Origin: Amblyomma americanum
Lineage: Eukaryota > Arthropoda > Arachnida > Ixodida > Ixodidae
Reading direction: 5' to 3'
DNA length: 64,000 nt
NCBI RefSeq assembly: GCF_052857255.1
Contig: NC_135500.1
Coordinates: 103,358,048 to 103,422,047, forward strand
This document shows, in pieces, positions 33,139 to 44,609 of the stretch. Position 1 is the first letter of the stretch; the number at the start of each line of letters is the position of its first letter. Position numbers and translations under genes: made by a program. The notes below the pieces were generated by a model. That model was not told the DNA's origin and made no database searches. It saw nothing but the letters and a program-made list of their open reading frames with translations.

Positions 33139-34962
33139 CTGGGGACCAGAACAGAAGCAGCTGCTTATTCGGCTGAAGTTCAGGAATCTTGCTTCGAGCG
33201 ACGCCGGCACGTTTTCACAGCATACAAGAGCGTGAATGAAAAAGTATGTTGACTTGATGTGGCCCAGTTTGTGTCAAGCTTTCTTTTCTTCAGCTGAAGC
33301 CTTCCATGGGATTTTGGTTTCCCTTGTTCCAGCTCCTCTCGCACCACGTTTTCGATACAGACACGGCGCATCTGTACGGTGCGCTTGAAAGATTGCGGCC
33401 ACTTCCACCGAGTTCTGGCAACGCTCTGCTGATTCGGCGACGTGCACGTGATGACTTGACGGGGATGGTGGTATGTTCGGACGCCCTCTTAGGCGCTTCT
33501 TCACCTATCACGTGACCTGACCATCACCGTGATAGCAACAAATCTCATCGAAGGAACTTCTAACAGAAGTTGCTGCAGTGTTCAATTTTAGCATGTGGTG
33601 AATATAAAAGTGTACTTTTTGAGAATACCATCGCACTGGTCATCCCCTTCAAGTTATTCATTCGCGCACCCATATCGTAACCCTCTCCACCTCCTTCTTT
33701 CCACGACCCAAGCCAGACTCGAACGGCCTCTCGCACTCCTTCGCTGCTATCACTTGCCCATCATCCTTCAACGTCAACATGGAAGTTCATATTTCACAGT
33801 GGCGGTTTGTAAAAAGCTTAGCGATTACGGCACCCCTTAAGTAATACCTCAAAGCGGCCTTTAAGGTAAATAAATGAAATCAAATAAGTTTTTGGGAGAA
33901 GCTTATGCACAGGAAAGCTGACATATGTGATGTCGGTTTCCAAATAGCATCACAGGTGTTTCATAAGCAAGCCTCATCAAAATGGTGGCATATAAAATTT
34001 TCCCCTCTTTCGATATTACCGTCTGTAGTTAATGAGGATTCTTGCGATTGTTTTAGCAACGCAATTTTGAGGCAAGCTAAGGCGTGATGAATTCAACTAT
34101 AATAAATGAAAAAGAATGAAGAACTATTGATTTCAAAGCAAAAAAATTGATCCACAAACCACAATGCTGATGAGTCTCTTCCCTCCTGAATAAAAAAAAA
34201 TTGGGGGGCCTTCTCACTGTACTTTCACTTGTGTGATATCTTCTGCGTGAGGCTTGTACTATGAAATTGTAGAGCCAATATGGTTAAGTGCACCTGTTGG
34301 AGGCTTTTCCAACGTCTTTTATACAGCATTTGACAGGTTGAACTGAAAATAAAGGATCGTTCTTGGGGAGCTCTTCAAGATAAAATGACAATAACAGCAC
34401 TTGTCAGACGTGTAAAGCGCGAACATATATAAAATATTTTTCACAGCGATAGAGCACTGTCGGTAGAATGGCCACGATAGATGTTCCTCTGTTTATGCCT
34501 ATTTGTTTTGTAAGAGAGACAATTGGGGTTTGATGTCCCAGCGGCCAGTGCCGTCGAAGGAGAGAAAGTAGACGGAAGACGAAGCTGGCGAAGTTCAGCT
34601 TGGCGCTCACGAACGCTTGACTACTGAACTGCGGTGTGCTAATAAAGAGTGTGGCCATCCACATTTATTTCTTGATTTGCGTCTTTACAGTTTGCACCCT
34701 TGTTCTGTTCTCTCTCCTTCCGCGGGCTGCAGACTGTTTCGCAAGAGAAAAGGACGAAACACACCGCTCAAGTATTGCACTTATATGTATGGCGTAGAGT
34801 TTTAAAGTTTCTCAGATATATCGAAATTCAATTTTTTATTCATTTAATTTCGATTATCATACGTGTACGGCGAGAAGAGCAATGCTGAGGCATTGTTTTT
34901 TTATCGTTAAACCAAAAAGCGAAGGAAACATATGGACCAATACGCGGCAGCAGCTTCCACAA
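33139..34962. other. Unassigned stretch
   Basis: Short frames only; a moderately GC-rich patch at 33300-33520 has no domain. Nothing repeated elsewhere in the window was seen. Confidence 0.35.
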
Positions 34963-35174
34963 CATTTATTTATTTATTTATTCATTTATCTATTTATCAA
35001 ACAACCCACAGCGCCAAGGTAATAAAGTAGTGGGGGGGGGTACAATAAGATACGCATAAACTACACAAATTATGATAAGTTTGTTTCTACCAGAACCAAA
35101 ACTTTAAACACCAGAAAAAGAGAAAACAATTGTAAAGCACGCGACATTCACATAAATTTACTACATAGAAAAGA

Positions 35175-35760
35175 AAACATCATTTGCTACAGAACCCACA
35201 AACTCACTCGGCAGCCTATTTCATTCCATAATGGTTTTAGGAAAGAAAAACATCCTAAACAATTCTCTTTTTGTCGCAAATTCGCGAACCATTAAATCAT
35301 AATCAACACGCTTAGATATGTAATAAGAGTGTTGCGAATACTTTTCGCGTTCAACACGAATAGTTGAATAATAAATATAATGAAAAAGCGTCAAACGTAA
35401 TTTCATTCCGCGCGTGACGAGCAATTCCCAGTTGTGTGCTTCTTTCGTACGCGATACACTGAACTGAGACCCGCGTGGGCCCGACACAAAACGAAAGGCA
35501 ATGTTTTGCACCCTCTCCTACTTATCTTTATCTCGAGTAGTGGGCGGATTCCAAACCGTATGCACGTATTTAAGAGGGAATCTCACATAATTCGTGTAAA
35601 GGATGTCCCGGCGCGACATAGGAAAAGTGCTTGAATTTCGGCGAAGGAATCCTAGAGATTTACATGCTTTAGCAGTGACCTAATTCAAATGACGGCGCCA
35701 GTTCAAATCAGCAGGGAAATAGACACCTAAATATGTAAATTCGAATACCTGTTCCAACGG
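35175..35760 (-). pseudogene. LINE RT C-terminal tail
   Basis: Read from about 35760: FEFTYLGVYFPADLNWRRHL, then SLGFLRRNSS, YTNYVRFPLKYVHTVWNPP, then the 96-aa frame 35511-35221 with VQNIAFRF and MFFFPKTIMEWNRLP crossing its end. Two stops (after RRHLN and before ERVQ) interrupt it. Confidence 0.75.
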
Positions 35761-35813
35761 CCTATTGTTAATAACATACGTGTGCACGTCAAGGTTTCGC
35801 TTTCTTTTAAAGT

Positions 35814-36858
35814 TTATGTGAACTGTTTAGACAAATTCAAACTCATGTTCGATTTAACGCACCACTCTAGAATTCTATTCAGGTCATTCGGAAGCGTTTC
35901 AACATCGCGATCACAAGTAAGTACTCTATAAAGGGGGCAATCATCCGCAAATAGCCGCTTTTGAGGCCATATTCCGTCACCGATATCATTGACATAAAGC
36001 AAGAACAACAGTCGCCTTAACACGGATTCTTGGGGAACACCGGAGTCAACTTGCACCGTTTGAGACTGAGCGCCACTCATAACTACAAACTGTTGACGTA
36101 AATATAGGTAATCCTTCACCCATGGTATAACTTCAGGGCTAATAATGCAAATGTCCATTTTTTAATGAGTAAACAATGGGGCACAGTCTCAAAGGCTTTT
36201 TTAAGATCCAAAAACACACAGTCCGCACTCAGCCCCTTGTCGAGTGCCCACGCCAGGTCATGCTCAAATTCAATCAACTGCATAGTGGAGGACACGTAGT
36301 TACAAAAACCATGCTGACAAGGATTAAACAATGAATGTGCGTCCATATGTGATACTCTACTGATATACAAACTATGCTCATGTTTTGCACGCAACTGAAG
36401 GGAATGATACTGGCCTATAAATTGACACAATGTCACGAGGACCAGATCTGTGAATTGGCACATTGCTTGCAATCTTCCAGTCATCAGGAAGAGGAGATTC
36501 GTCAAGTTATTTTTCAAAAATTAACTTTAAGTACGGTGCAAACGAATAAGCACGAAGGTTATAGATTTCGTTTGGCAAGTCATTAGGACACCCAGCCTTA
36601 ACTACCAAGTTCGATTTCAGAGCTGAAAACAGAGCTAAAATACTCCTTAAAAAGATTATCTTTTTCTGCCGCATAACTAACAAAGCGCTTATCAGACACA
36701 AGGGATGGTATAGCTACAGCGTCATTTCCATTTATCTTTGCATGCTGCCAGAATTCTTCTGAGTTATCTTTTAGTTTCGACTTCATTGACACGCTGAATG
36801 AATATTTCCCTGCTGTCATAGCAATTTTCATTTTTTCCGTGATTTGTTGTAGCTTCAA
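35814..36858 (-). pseudogene. LINE reverse transcriptase
   Basis: Broken over several frames. Motif A reads SADCVFLDLKKAFETVPH, motif B DSGVPQESVLRRLLFLLYVN and motif C LFADDC, so the FADD box survives. CQHGFCNYVSSTMQL is the Q(H)GF segment. 36858-36598 codes the linker between endonuclease and RT (EEFWQHAKINGN). Typical of CR1/Jockey-group LINEs. Confidence 0.85.
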
Positions 36859-37259
36859 CCACTTTTCACGCGTTGGCTTACGTTTAAATGTACTATAAGC
36901 TCATTGCCTTTTGCGTGTAAGACTACGAACCTTCCAAAAAATCCAAGGTTTGCTTTTACTTCTTCTTTTCATTATTATTCATGAAGGAACAAAGCGCTGG
37001 CGCAGATCAAACAGCTTTTCCTTAAATATGAACCATATTTCAGTTACAACATAGTTCTCAGCATGTTTCAAAAACCTTTCGGTAATCATTCAATTCTTTG
37101 TTATCTGGCTTACACGTTATTTTTTTTTAGTTATATACTCGTCTGCTTACAGTTTCACTGCTCCTTACGTGTTCACCATTCATTTTGAAAAGCACACCAC
37201 TGTGAACGCTTATTATAGGCAGTACCTGAGTAGAGCGGACAAATTCAGGTTGATTCGTA

Positions 37260-37830
37260 AAAAACAAGTCAACAATGATTCCCACGTGTCGGTTCCTGAA
37301 CAGTTTGGCACAATGAAAAAAATTTAACCATATTAATCAGTTCTTGGCTTGACGTACCCATAGAAGGCAGGAAATGAAATTTATGACTCCAATCAATACT
37401 AGGCCATTTGAAATCACCTCCAATAACCATGAAGTCTGTTCGCACTGTGTCAACTGCCGCTACCAACTGCGAAAGCGCATCAACGGATGAATCAGGCGGG
37501 CGGTTGAAAGAACACGCAGTAATAACTTTGTTATTATTAAGTGTCAGTCTGCACCACTGAACTTTCCCTTCACGGCATTTGCATTTATGTGAGAAGAAGA
37601 AATTATATTATCAACATTAATAAATACACCTCCTCCATGCAAGTTTCTGTCCTTTCATTAACATTTAAAGCAGTCTAGAAATACTTCACAATCAGCCACT
37701 TCTGCTAACCATGATTCAGTACCAAGAATGACGGATAGTTTAACCATATCTACCAGTGTTGCGAATTCATCATTCTTGTTTTTAACTCTTCGGCAGTTAA
37801 TTACAAGAAAGCAAATTACTGCTGCTTTAC
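37260..37830 (-). pseudogene. LINE APE-type endonuclease
   Basis: Segments in order: INCRRVKNKNDEF, VILGTESWLAE (catalytic Glu), HGGGVFINV, ITACSFNRPPDSSVDAL (usually Y-R-P-P) and MVIGGDFKWPSIDW (usually GDFNxP). The catalytic Asn is Lys in the last motif. At least one stop pair and a frame change occur near 37640. APE endonucleases prime LINE insertion; this one is disabled. Confidence 0.8.
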
Positions 37831-38036
37831 TACGACGTGACCTGTACTACCCCATTCGCTGAACCAGTGCTAATCTCTGCTACCGCTAATACCTCTCTTG
37901 AATTCACTTCATACAAGTACTTTTCGCCCTTTATAAACAGTGTCGTACCTGAGACTGATTTTGTCACCACTCTGTTCTCAAGATTTGGCAAACTTGGATA
38001 GGTGCTTTCTTCCATAGGTGCTTTCGCAGAGTACAT
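37830..38036 (-). pseudogene. LINE upstream ORF remnant
   Basis: A 68-aa frame immediately 5' of the endonuclease, without a recognised domain. Its position suggests ORF1 end or the region between ORF1 and ORF2. Confidence 0.4.
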
Positions 38037-38229
38037 ATATATATGCCAGGGACAGAAAAACCTAGACCAGAAATTGTTCCTACATGCGAAATAAGAAATT
38101 ATAGATACGGATGGTTATTGCACAACGTATCAAATACCAGCCAGCCTGAAAATAAATGGGTTTAAAACGTTTTTTATTTACTTCACATCAAGGAATCACA
38201 GTGCTTGTATACGAGGACACCAGATGTCT

Positions 38230-38580
38230 GCCAAAAATTGGAGAACGCTTAAGCTTCGCCTTTAATATTGGAACGCGACAGCGTGTTGCAGCGCTGCAAC
38301 GAAGTCCGCGAAACGCAATCGCCCATTGCGCTCGTTGTCTTGCCCGTTGGGCAAATTGCTTGCAGTCTCAACGAGGCCTCTGAAAACAGCCCATCTGCCG
38401 CCCGGAGATCACGAACAGGCTGCAGTGATGTTGCTCCCTGAATTGGCAGTTGCCGTGTCCGTTGCGAATGCGAATTTGAGGAAAGGAAAGGCGCAGTAAC
38501 AGTCTCACATATCGGTGGACACCTCAACCACGCCGTGAGGGAAGGAAGGAAGGTTGTAGTGAAAGAGTAAAGGTACAAAA
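38230..38580. repeat. Dispersed repeat X, copy 2 (longer)
   Basis: Its right part (TCTCACATATCGGTGGACACC...GAGGGAAGGAAGGAAGG...GTGAAAGAG) matches 28935-29017. The left part (AGCTTCGCCTTTAATATTGG...TTGCGCTCGTTGTCTTGCCC) has no partner in this window. Non-coding. Confidence 0.5.
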
Positions 38581-38879
38581 AGAGGCCGTGAGTTTAGAGA
38601 GCTTAGAGAGTTTAGATTTGAGCTAGTTAGGTGAAGTGCTCGCGAAAGAGAAAATCAGTGACCTAACAGCCGGCTCTTTTCCGGCCGGCAGCTATAGTTC
38701 TGTAGCGCTGAATTGTGACTTAATTAGTTTAGACTGGTAGTTATTCGTTTTTTTTGTTTTTTTACGTCATTGGCTTTTGCGTTAGGCAGAATTTTGTTTG
38801 AGCACGTACTTGCGGTTGTTTCTCTTTAGCCTGTAGATATTCTAGCAATTTGTGGTAGCAATAATCGAGTGCTGCGAAA

Positions 38880-39158
38880 ATGGTCAATCAACTCAAGGTT
38901 AAATGCAGGCATTCTGAGGCGTGGGTGAAGTTCAAGGAAACGCGGTTCGAATCTGTAGAGGAGGACGAAGGCGCGAATTTTATGTGCAAATACTGCGTAT
39001 TAAGTACACGCCTAGACAGGACTGACGAAGCAAACTCCAAACTAGCGTTACGCATGGATGTTCTAGAAAGAGAGCTACAGGTAGAGAGGACAGAAAAGCG
39101 CAAACTTCCAGAACAGCTTAGTCAATTGTTGGATGCAAAAATGGCTGACACCGCCTAG
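38880..39158 (+). pseudogene. LINE ORF1 N-terminus, PHD-like Cys/His plus coiled coil
   Basis: The 92-aa frame has CRHSEAW and FMCKYC, resembling half of a PHD-type zinc finger, followed by a heptad-like coiled coil (MDVLERELQVERTEKRKLPE). PHD and esterase domains are known in ORF1 of some CR1-like LINEs. The frame stops at TAG, and similar sequence continues in frame to about 39318 before a frame change leads into the SGNH domain. Confidence 0.6.
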
Positions 39159-39397
39159 CGAAGCCATATTGGAGGGCATTCCAGCGCCAGCCACGTGGAT
39201 GGGGATTGCACTGGCATGAACAGCGATAAGGAAGTAGCTAAGACAGGTTCAGACAGAAACAGCTACGCACATGTGGCGCTAGGAAGTCTTGAGGCGATGG
39301 AGAGAAGGGAAACAAGCTAATCCCAAGGAATGATGTCACAGTCGCTGATAAGACGCAGCATAATCTGGAAGTTAGTAGGGAGGGAGAGATTACCATA

Positions 39398-39930
39398 GTG
39401 CTTATCGGTGGTGACTCAGATATGAGAAGGTGCAAAAGTACTATAATGGAACGCGTAAAGGGTGATAAGCGAGTAGCAGTCGGAGCATTCCTAGGCAGGA
39501 CAATGGACGCAGTACTGAGAGCGACAAAAAGCGAACTTTCTGAGAATGTTGCAGAGCGAAATTTGGTAGTGGAAGCGGCGGGGCTAAACGATGTTTTGAA
39601 TGGTGAAGCCGCAAATGTAATGGAAAGATTAGCGGAGGGAGTTGACGAATTAAGGGCGATAGCACAGCAAGTCCAGATCGTGGTGTGCACTGTGCCGGAG
39701 GTGCAAGGAGGAGGACGAAGAAGTGCCAAGGACGTTATGGCGGTTAATTGAGAGATAAGGAAGTTAACCCAGGAGAAAGGCTTTGAAGTGGCAGACATGA
39801 ACGGGGAAGTGCATAGAGCAGGCTTTGGCAGAGGCATTACACGAGATGGCATCCATTTTAATGGATGGTTAGGAACCGAGATCGGCCGGCGCCTGGCCGG
39901 CCGCGCAGTAGCTTTTTTTAGGGGGTCCAC
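39398..39930 (+). pseudogene. LINE ORF1 SGNH/GDSL esterase domain
   Basis: All in one frame: block I LIGGDSDMRR (nucleophile Ser in GDS), block III VEAAGLNDVLNG (G-x-N-D), the VVCTVPEVQ strand and block V RDGIHFNGWLG (Asp/His of the triad). A single TGA at 39749-39751 splits the domain. The catalytic Ser, Gly, Asn and His blocks are otherwise visible. The same frame runs on into the endonuclease, so esterase and endonuclease may be one polyprotein. SGNH esterases act on acyl esters; a membrane-related role in LINE particles has been proposed for CR1/L2-type ORF1 proteins. Confidence 0.75.
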
Positions 39931-40019
39931 TGCTGCTCAGGGCGTAGGGGTAGGTAGAAGCAAAGTAGAAAGTGTAACAATGGCGGCTGAGCCTAACAAA
40001 ATGGCCACTAGAAGGTCCG

Positions 40020-40796
40020 GGAAGAAAACTACAAAAAAGAAATTTAACACCAGGATCAGGTACATAAACATGCAAGGCGGTAGAAAGAAAGAGAAGTGGT
40101 TAGAAATTGAACACCAGTTAAAGGACGAAGAAGTAGGTGTATACGCGCTATGCGAGACACATCTCAGACACCTACAAGATCCACCGTTTATTGATGGCTA
40201 CATCTGGGAACGGAGGAACAGAACAACAACGGAGAAGAAGGGAGGAGGAGTAGGTATGCTCAAACATCAAGGAACTAATTGGCAAAGAATAAAGTCAACT
40301 TGAAAAGAGTATGTCTGGGTATCAGGTACAATTGCCATGGACAAGGACATGGCGGGGAGTAGTTTATTTAGCGACAGGTGACAAAATGCAGGCAAGAAAA
40401 CAAGGATTTAGTTAAGTTTCTCATTAACGATATACAGCAGTTTGGTGAAGGTGCCGATATTATTTTGCAGGGTGACATGAATGGCCACATCGAGGATCTG
40501 CATGGATACGCAAATTGTAACGGGAAGTTGATGCTAGACTCTGTGGGCGACAGGGGCTAGTTATTGTAAATAAAGCAACTATGTGTGAGGGACAAATCAC
40601 GTGGGAATCCTGTAACAGGCAAACGACCATTGACTACTGCTTAATGTCGCAGGGGATGTATAGCAAGCTCACAATAATGGAAATAGATGAAGAGGGGAAG
40701 TACAGCTACGGAAGTGCTCATAAGCGTATTAGTCTACAGTTGGGAGCCCTGCTGAAAAGAGAAATCCAGCGAAGTCAAAAAGAGTACGTAAAATAA
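40020..40796 (+). pseudogene. LINE APE-type endonuclease
   Basis: Open frame to 40303 holds RIRYINMQGGRKKEKW and VYALCETHLR (catalytic Glu). Other frames continue with IILQGDMNGHIEDLHGY (GDxN box), RQTTIDYCLMS and YGSAHKRISLQLG. The family S-D-H box reads S-A-H, removing a catalytic Asp. Stops at 40301 and 40558 and at least one frame change. Confidence 0.75.
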
Positions 40797-40992
40797 ATGA
40801 AAAAATAGCGCGCATAGCGAAAAGCACGGAGGATGCAATAGAAAGTCATCCCATCGAAAAGTGGAATTATAATCAGAACTACTCATTAGAACAAAAATAG
40901 AAGAAATAAAAGGAGTAAACCGGTGGTGAAGAAAGAGGAAGCCACGAAGTTGGTGAAATAAGGAAACTACGGAGGCCATCGAGCAACGACGG

Positions 40993-42466
40993 TTGGCATC
41001 AAGGGTACGCAGAGAAGCAAAGAGGGCGCTGTTATCTGAAGAGGAAATAGGCCACGAATGGGCATCTTTTCGTCAAAAGAAACAGCAAGTGCAGGTCTTC
41101 GTCCAGGCTAAAATAAAGCAGTGCTCTGATCTCTGGCTGCATGAAGTTCGCAATGCCACTAAAGGGGGGCCAAGAAAATTCTGGAACCATATAAGCTGGC
41201 TGGGCAAAGCGAATCACAGAAAGCAGGGACGAATTCACGATGCCGAGAGAAAATGTTTAAAAGGAGATTATGCTGTGAACTACATTGCATCAGTTATAGC
41301 AGTGTCATTTAGGAAATACGATATGGTAATCACCCCTAATGAAGGAACAACACAGGACAGCACTATAGAAAACCGCTTAGAGCTGATCAATCTTAATTGG
41401 AAATAGGCGGAAGCAAATATTCCGAAATACACGTACGCAGGAAAAGACGAAATTCCAATCAAGCTAATTAACGAACTTGACCCAAGAGGCAAGTAGACGC
41501 TGATAAAAGCATTTGAGGTAGTGCGATCAAATAAGCAAATTCTGCACAGCAGGAAACAGAGTTAAACCTTTTTGATTTATAAAGGGAAAGGCGATAAGAC
41601 GAACATCCTTCCGACCGATTACGATAACATCAGTTATATACAGGCTGGCGATGCAGGCGCTGAAAATAAAAATGCAGTGATGGATAGAAAGTAACAGAAT
41701 AGTCGGAGAACTTCAGAACGGGTTCAGAAATGGTAGGCGCTCAGGTGATAGCCTGTTCGTGCTTACCTAGTGCATAGAAATAGCTAGGACGGAAAACAGA
41801 CCTCTGTATTTAGCCTTCCTGGACATGAGCGGTGCATACGACAACGTGAACAGGGAACTCCTGTGGAACATATTAAAAAAGTTGAAGGTCTCGGTCATGA
41901 GGTAATTGATTTTCTACAGGAAATATATCAAGAAAATGAAGTTGAAATAAAATGGGGAGGAATTAAGACTACAACAACTGTGAAGGTACACAAAGGATTA
42001 AGGAAAGGTTGTCCTCTATCACCACTGCTTTTCATGATTTATATGATAAGTATAGAAAGAAGGCTACAAAGAAGCAATCTAGGTTATAATCTATCGTACA
42101 GAACAGGTGGAAGGGTTATTGAGCAAAGAATACCTGGTTTAATGTCTGCGGACAATATTGTACTGTTAGCAGATAGCCAGAAAGATTTGAAAACTTTGGG
42201 TAATTGCTGTGGATACGAAATAGAGAGTCTAGGTTTCAGTTTTAGCGCAACTAAGTCAGGTGTGATGATTTTCATCTATACACCTGGTCAGGAGCTTACA
42301 ATACAAGGCCATGAAATACCGCGAAGGACCAAATACAAATATCTCGGGGCATGGGTAAACGAAGGGCAGATGCACACGGAGATGCGCGAGCAGTCTCTCA
42401 TAGCAAAAGGGCGAAGAGATGCCGGGATAATGAAACATAGGGCAGTGGGGGGGGGGGGTACAACAG
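40993..42466 (+). pseudogene. LINE reverse transcriptase, interrupted by gypsy A
   Basis: 41863-42466 is the best preserved part: VHKGLRKGCPLSPLLFMIYM (motif B) and RIPGLMSADNIVLLADS (motif C, family YADD altered to SADN), then LGFSFSATKSGVMIF and YKYLGAWVNEG. Upstream, frames with FLDMSGAYDNVN (motif A) near 41820 and the linker KFWNHISWLG (41175-41210) are broken by many stops. The 609-nt frame ends inside the LTR by chance, so the real protein continues after the gypsy. Confidence 0.85.
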
Positions 42467-43501
42467 TGTGACGTTCCTTGTGTGTGCTACGAGGGTCCCC
42501 GTTCGACGGCGCGGCGTAGACGGAGCCCCCAGTGGCGGCGAAAGCACAACCGGACCTCCTTTCATGTTTCTACTGTATGGCTGCAAGCAACTTGAGTGAG
42601 ATTGCTTTTGGGCCTGCCGCCGTGGACCGCACGGAGACGACCCAGATGACAGCGGCATCATCAATTACCGAGCCATACTCGTTGAGAGTGACGACCAGAA
42701 CGAAGGGGTTTAAGCCCAACCGCACCCCCTTTCCATAGTGTCGGCACGAGTCGAACGCCGCCGCCGCCGCCGCGGGGAGACGGGCGTTATCCTCACCAAT
42801 TGCCGTGGCCGTTCCAGGGGGCCTCGTTTCGGCGGGCCTGGCCCCGTGGAAAGACGGTGGGCATCATCAATCAACCCTCCCGAGCACATCCCAGGACAAG
42901 GGACCACTCTCCCGGCCTTTTAGTGACCTCGCGTTCCGGCCTTGAGGGGCGAGTGTCATTTGATAGAGAACGGAGGCCGGTGACCCGCGAGAACAGACAG
43001 CGGGCCAGAGCGCGCCTTACCACAGCCGACGCTGTGCGCTACCTCGAAGACAACCTTCTTTCCCTCGGACTCAACACGTGAGGGGGGCGAGACCATAAGT
43101 GCGGTGGTGTGTTTGTGCTCCCAAGTGAAAGCCCTAGGCCCCCCCCCCCCCCCTCCGGCGTGGGCGTCCTCACTCTAGGGAGTGTGGGGATAAGAGGATA
43201 TAAAAATCGACAAGGAGTACCGAAGAGGGACGCTCAGGACGACATCGTTCGCCAAGGGGGCCTTCAGCGCCGAAGCCCGACGGCGTGCAGCTTCTGCCAG
43301 CAACCGTTCGAGATCAACTCCGGAGCCCATCCATCGTCCCCATGAAGTCGTCGGCACGTAAGCTCGGACGCCCCAGCCTCTGATGTATAATTTTAATCAT
43401 GTGTAATTATTGAATATATCTGTTTGTTTAAACTGAGCCATACGGTGTCTCTTTGCCTCTCCGTCCCGTGTGGACCTGCGCATTATGGGGGGGTCATCAC
43501 A
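42467..43501 (+). repeat. Gypsy A 5' LTR
   Basis: TGTGACGTTCC ... GTCATCACA. It contains a (GCC)n run at about 42760-42773, a poly-C run near 43140 and a TATAAAAATCG box at 43198. Short GC-rich frames across it are not genes. Confidence 0.95.
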
Positions 43502-43502
43502 C

Positions 43503-43519
43503 TGGTGTCAGAATCGGGG
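43503..43519 (+). promoter_or_regulatory. Gypsy A primer-binding site
   Basis: TGGTGTCAGAATCGGGG one base after the 5' LTR. The first 11 bases match the complement of arthropod tRNA-Leu 3' ends (...TTCTGACACCA), so a Leu tRNA primer is likely. Confidence 0.7.
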
Positions 43520-43664
43520 TCTCAAAAGCAAATGTCCTCTGAATGCTGCGACATTCATGACTTCAAAATTGTAATCAAAAGGGAATCACGGGACTGATTG
43601 TGGGACTTTTACCCCCATTTGAGAGGCTTGAGGCACCGGAGGGCTTGAGTGAAAATAAAAAAAA

Positions 43665-44609
43665 ATGTCTGTATCTGAGGGAGCTCCCACTCCACAGCCG
43701 TCGCTCGGAGCAAGCATGCTGGCATTAGGAAGCGTCATTCCGACGTTTACAGGAGATAAGACAGGGGTTCCAATCTGCGATTTCTTTTCCATGCTAGAAG
43801 AGATTGGGAAAATGGGGGGATGGTCCGATGCTCAAATGCTGGGAATGGCGAGGTGTATGATGGCAGGAGCTGCTCATGATTTTGCATGGCGAGACGAAAA
43901 AGTAAAAACCAGAAAATCATTTGCGGAATTTAAGAAGCTCGCGTTTGAGCATTTCGACACTGAACCACGTCACGTGCGGGTACAGAGGTTCCGTGACACC
44001 GGACAGATGGTAGGGGAGGACGTGCGAACGTTTGCGTCGCGGCTTCAGCGCCTAGCACGCGATACGTTAAGCAGGGAGGAGGAAGGAGACCAGCTAAAGA
44101 AGAAATACGCGGAGGATATACTTAAAGACGAAATGACCGCTTTGTTCGTGGCTGGTCTGCAAGACCCCGTGCGCCGGTTTGTGCTCTCGCGCAAGCCGAG
44201 CAATTTCGACCAAGCCGTGGCGGCCGCATTGGATGAGGAACAAAATGAGGCGTTAACGACAGCCGCAGCGAGAGTACGCGTCATAGAGAGAGCGGTGCTC
44301 AACCCTGAGGTTGCTCTCTTGACAGAGCGGTTAGATCGCTTAGAACAGCTGCTATCTCAGCAGGTGGAACGCCAGGTTGAAGCGCGCGCTCAAAAGCGCC
44401 CATTCGCGGGAAACCGGAAACCGCCACAAAGCTACAGGCGCGGTATGGGAGATTTTGAAGAAATCGTATGCTTCGCTTGCCAGGGTCGCGGACACATCGC
44501 CAGGTTCTGCCAAAACGTGCGCCGGGGGGAGCCACAAAGAGAAGCAGGCGAGACACGCCCTAAGCAAGCCTACAGCGGGGCTCCAGATACCGAGACAAAA
44601 ACTAGATAG
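43665..44609 (+). CDS. Gypsy A Gag
   Basis: Structural protein of the cytoplasmic particle, 314 aa and uninterrupted. The N-terminal and middle part is capsid-like (PTFTGDKTGVPICDFFSMLE; KSFAEFKKLAFEHF; TFASRLQRLA). A Glu/Arg-rich coiled segment at about residues 210-245 is followed by one zinc knuckle CFACQGRGHIARFC (C269, C272, H277, C282; CX2CX4HX4C) for RNA packaging. The start ATG follows an A-rich leader 163 nt after the LTR. The pol frame overlaps its 3' end and lies +1 relative to gag, so Pol would need a +1 (or -2) shift. Confidence 0.9.
   Translation: MSVSEGAPTPQPSLGASMLALGSVIPTFTGDKTGVPICDFFSMLEEIGKMGGWSDAQMLGMARCMMAGAAHDFAWRDEKVKTRKSFAEFKKLAFEHFDTEPRHVRVQRFRDTGQMVGEDVRTFASRLQRLARDTLSREEEGDQLKKKYAEDILKDEMTALFVAGLQDPVRRFVLSRKPSNFDQAVAAALDEEQNEALTTAAARVRVIERAVLNPEVALLTERLDRLEQLLSQQVERQVEARAQKRPFAGNRKPPQSYRRGMGDFEEIVCFACQGRGHIARFCQNVRRGEPQREAGETRPKQAYSGAPDTETKTR

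Larger units (their letters stand above)
34963..38050 (-). mobile_element. Decayed CR1-like LINE, minus strand
   Basis: Read on the minus strand: end of ORF1 or spacer (38036-37830), endonuclease (about 37830-37260), linker (36858-36600), RT (about 36520-35814), C-terminal tail to about 35175, 3' UTR and a (AAAT)n-type tail at 34963-35000. All main domains are present but broken by stops and frame changes. It is longer and better preserved than the related element at 1885-4400. Confidence 0.85.
38585..42466 (+). mobile_element. LINE with SGNH-esterase ORF1, 5' part
   Basis: It reads 5' UTR, ORF1 N-terminus (38880), SGNH hydrolase (39398), endonuclease (about 40020-40796) and RT (40993-42466). 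It is then interrupted by gypsy element A and resumes at 50025. The joined reading GGGGTACAACAG-GTATGAAGTACTG is collinear, so the gypsy inserted into an existing LINE. All ORFs carry stops, and the RT box reads SADN, so the copy was dead or has since died. Confidence 0.85.

Noticed and set aside
42738..43345. Short plus and minus frames, repeated at 49263-49864
   Set aside because: They lie inside the two LTRs of gypsy A and are GC-rich non-coding shadows.
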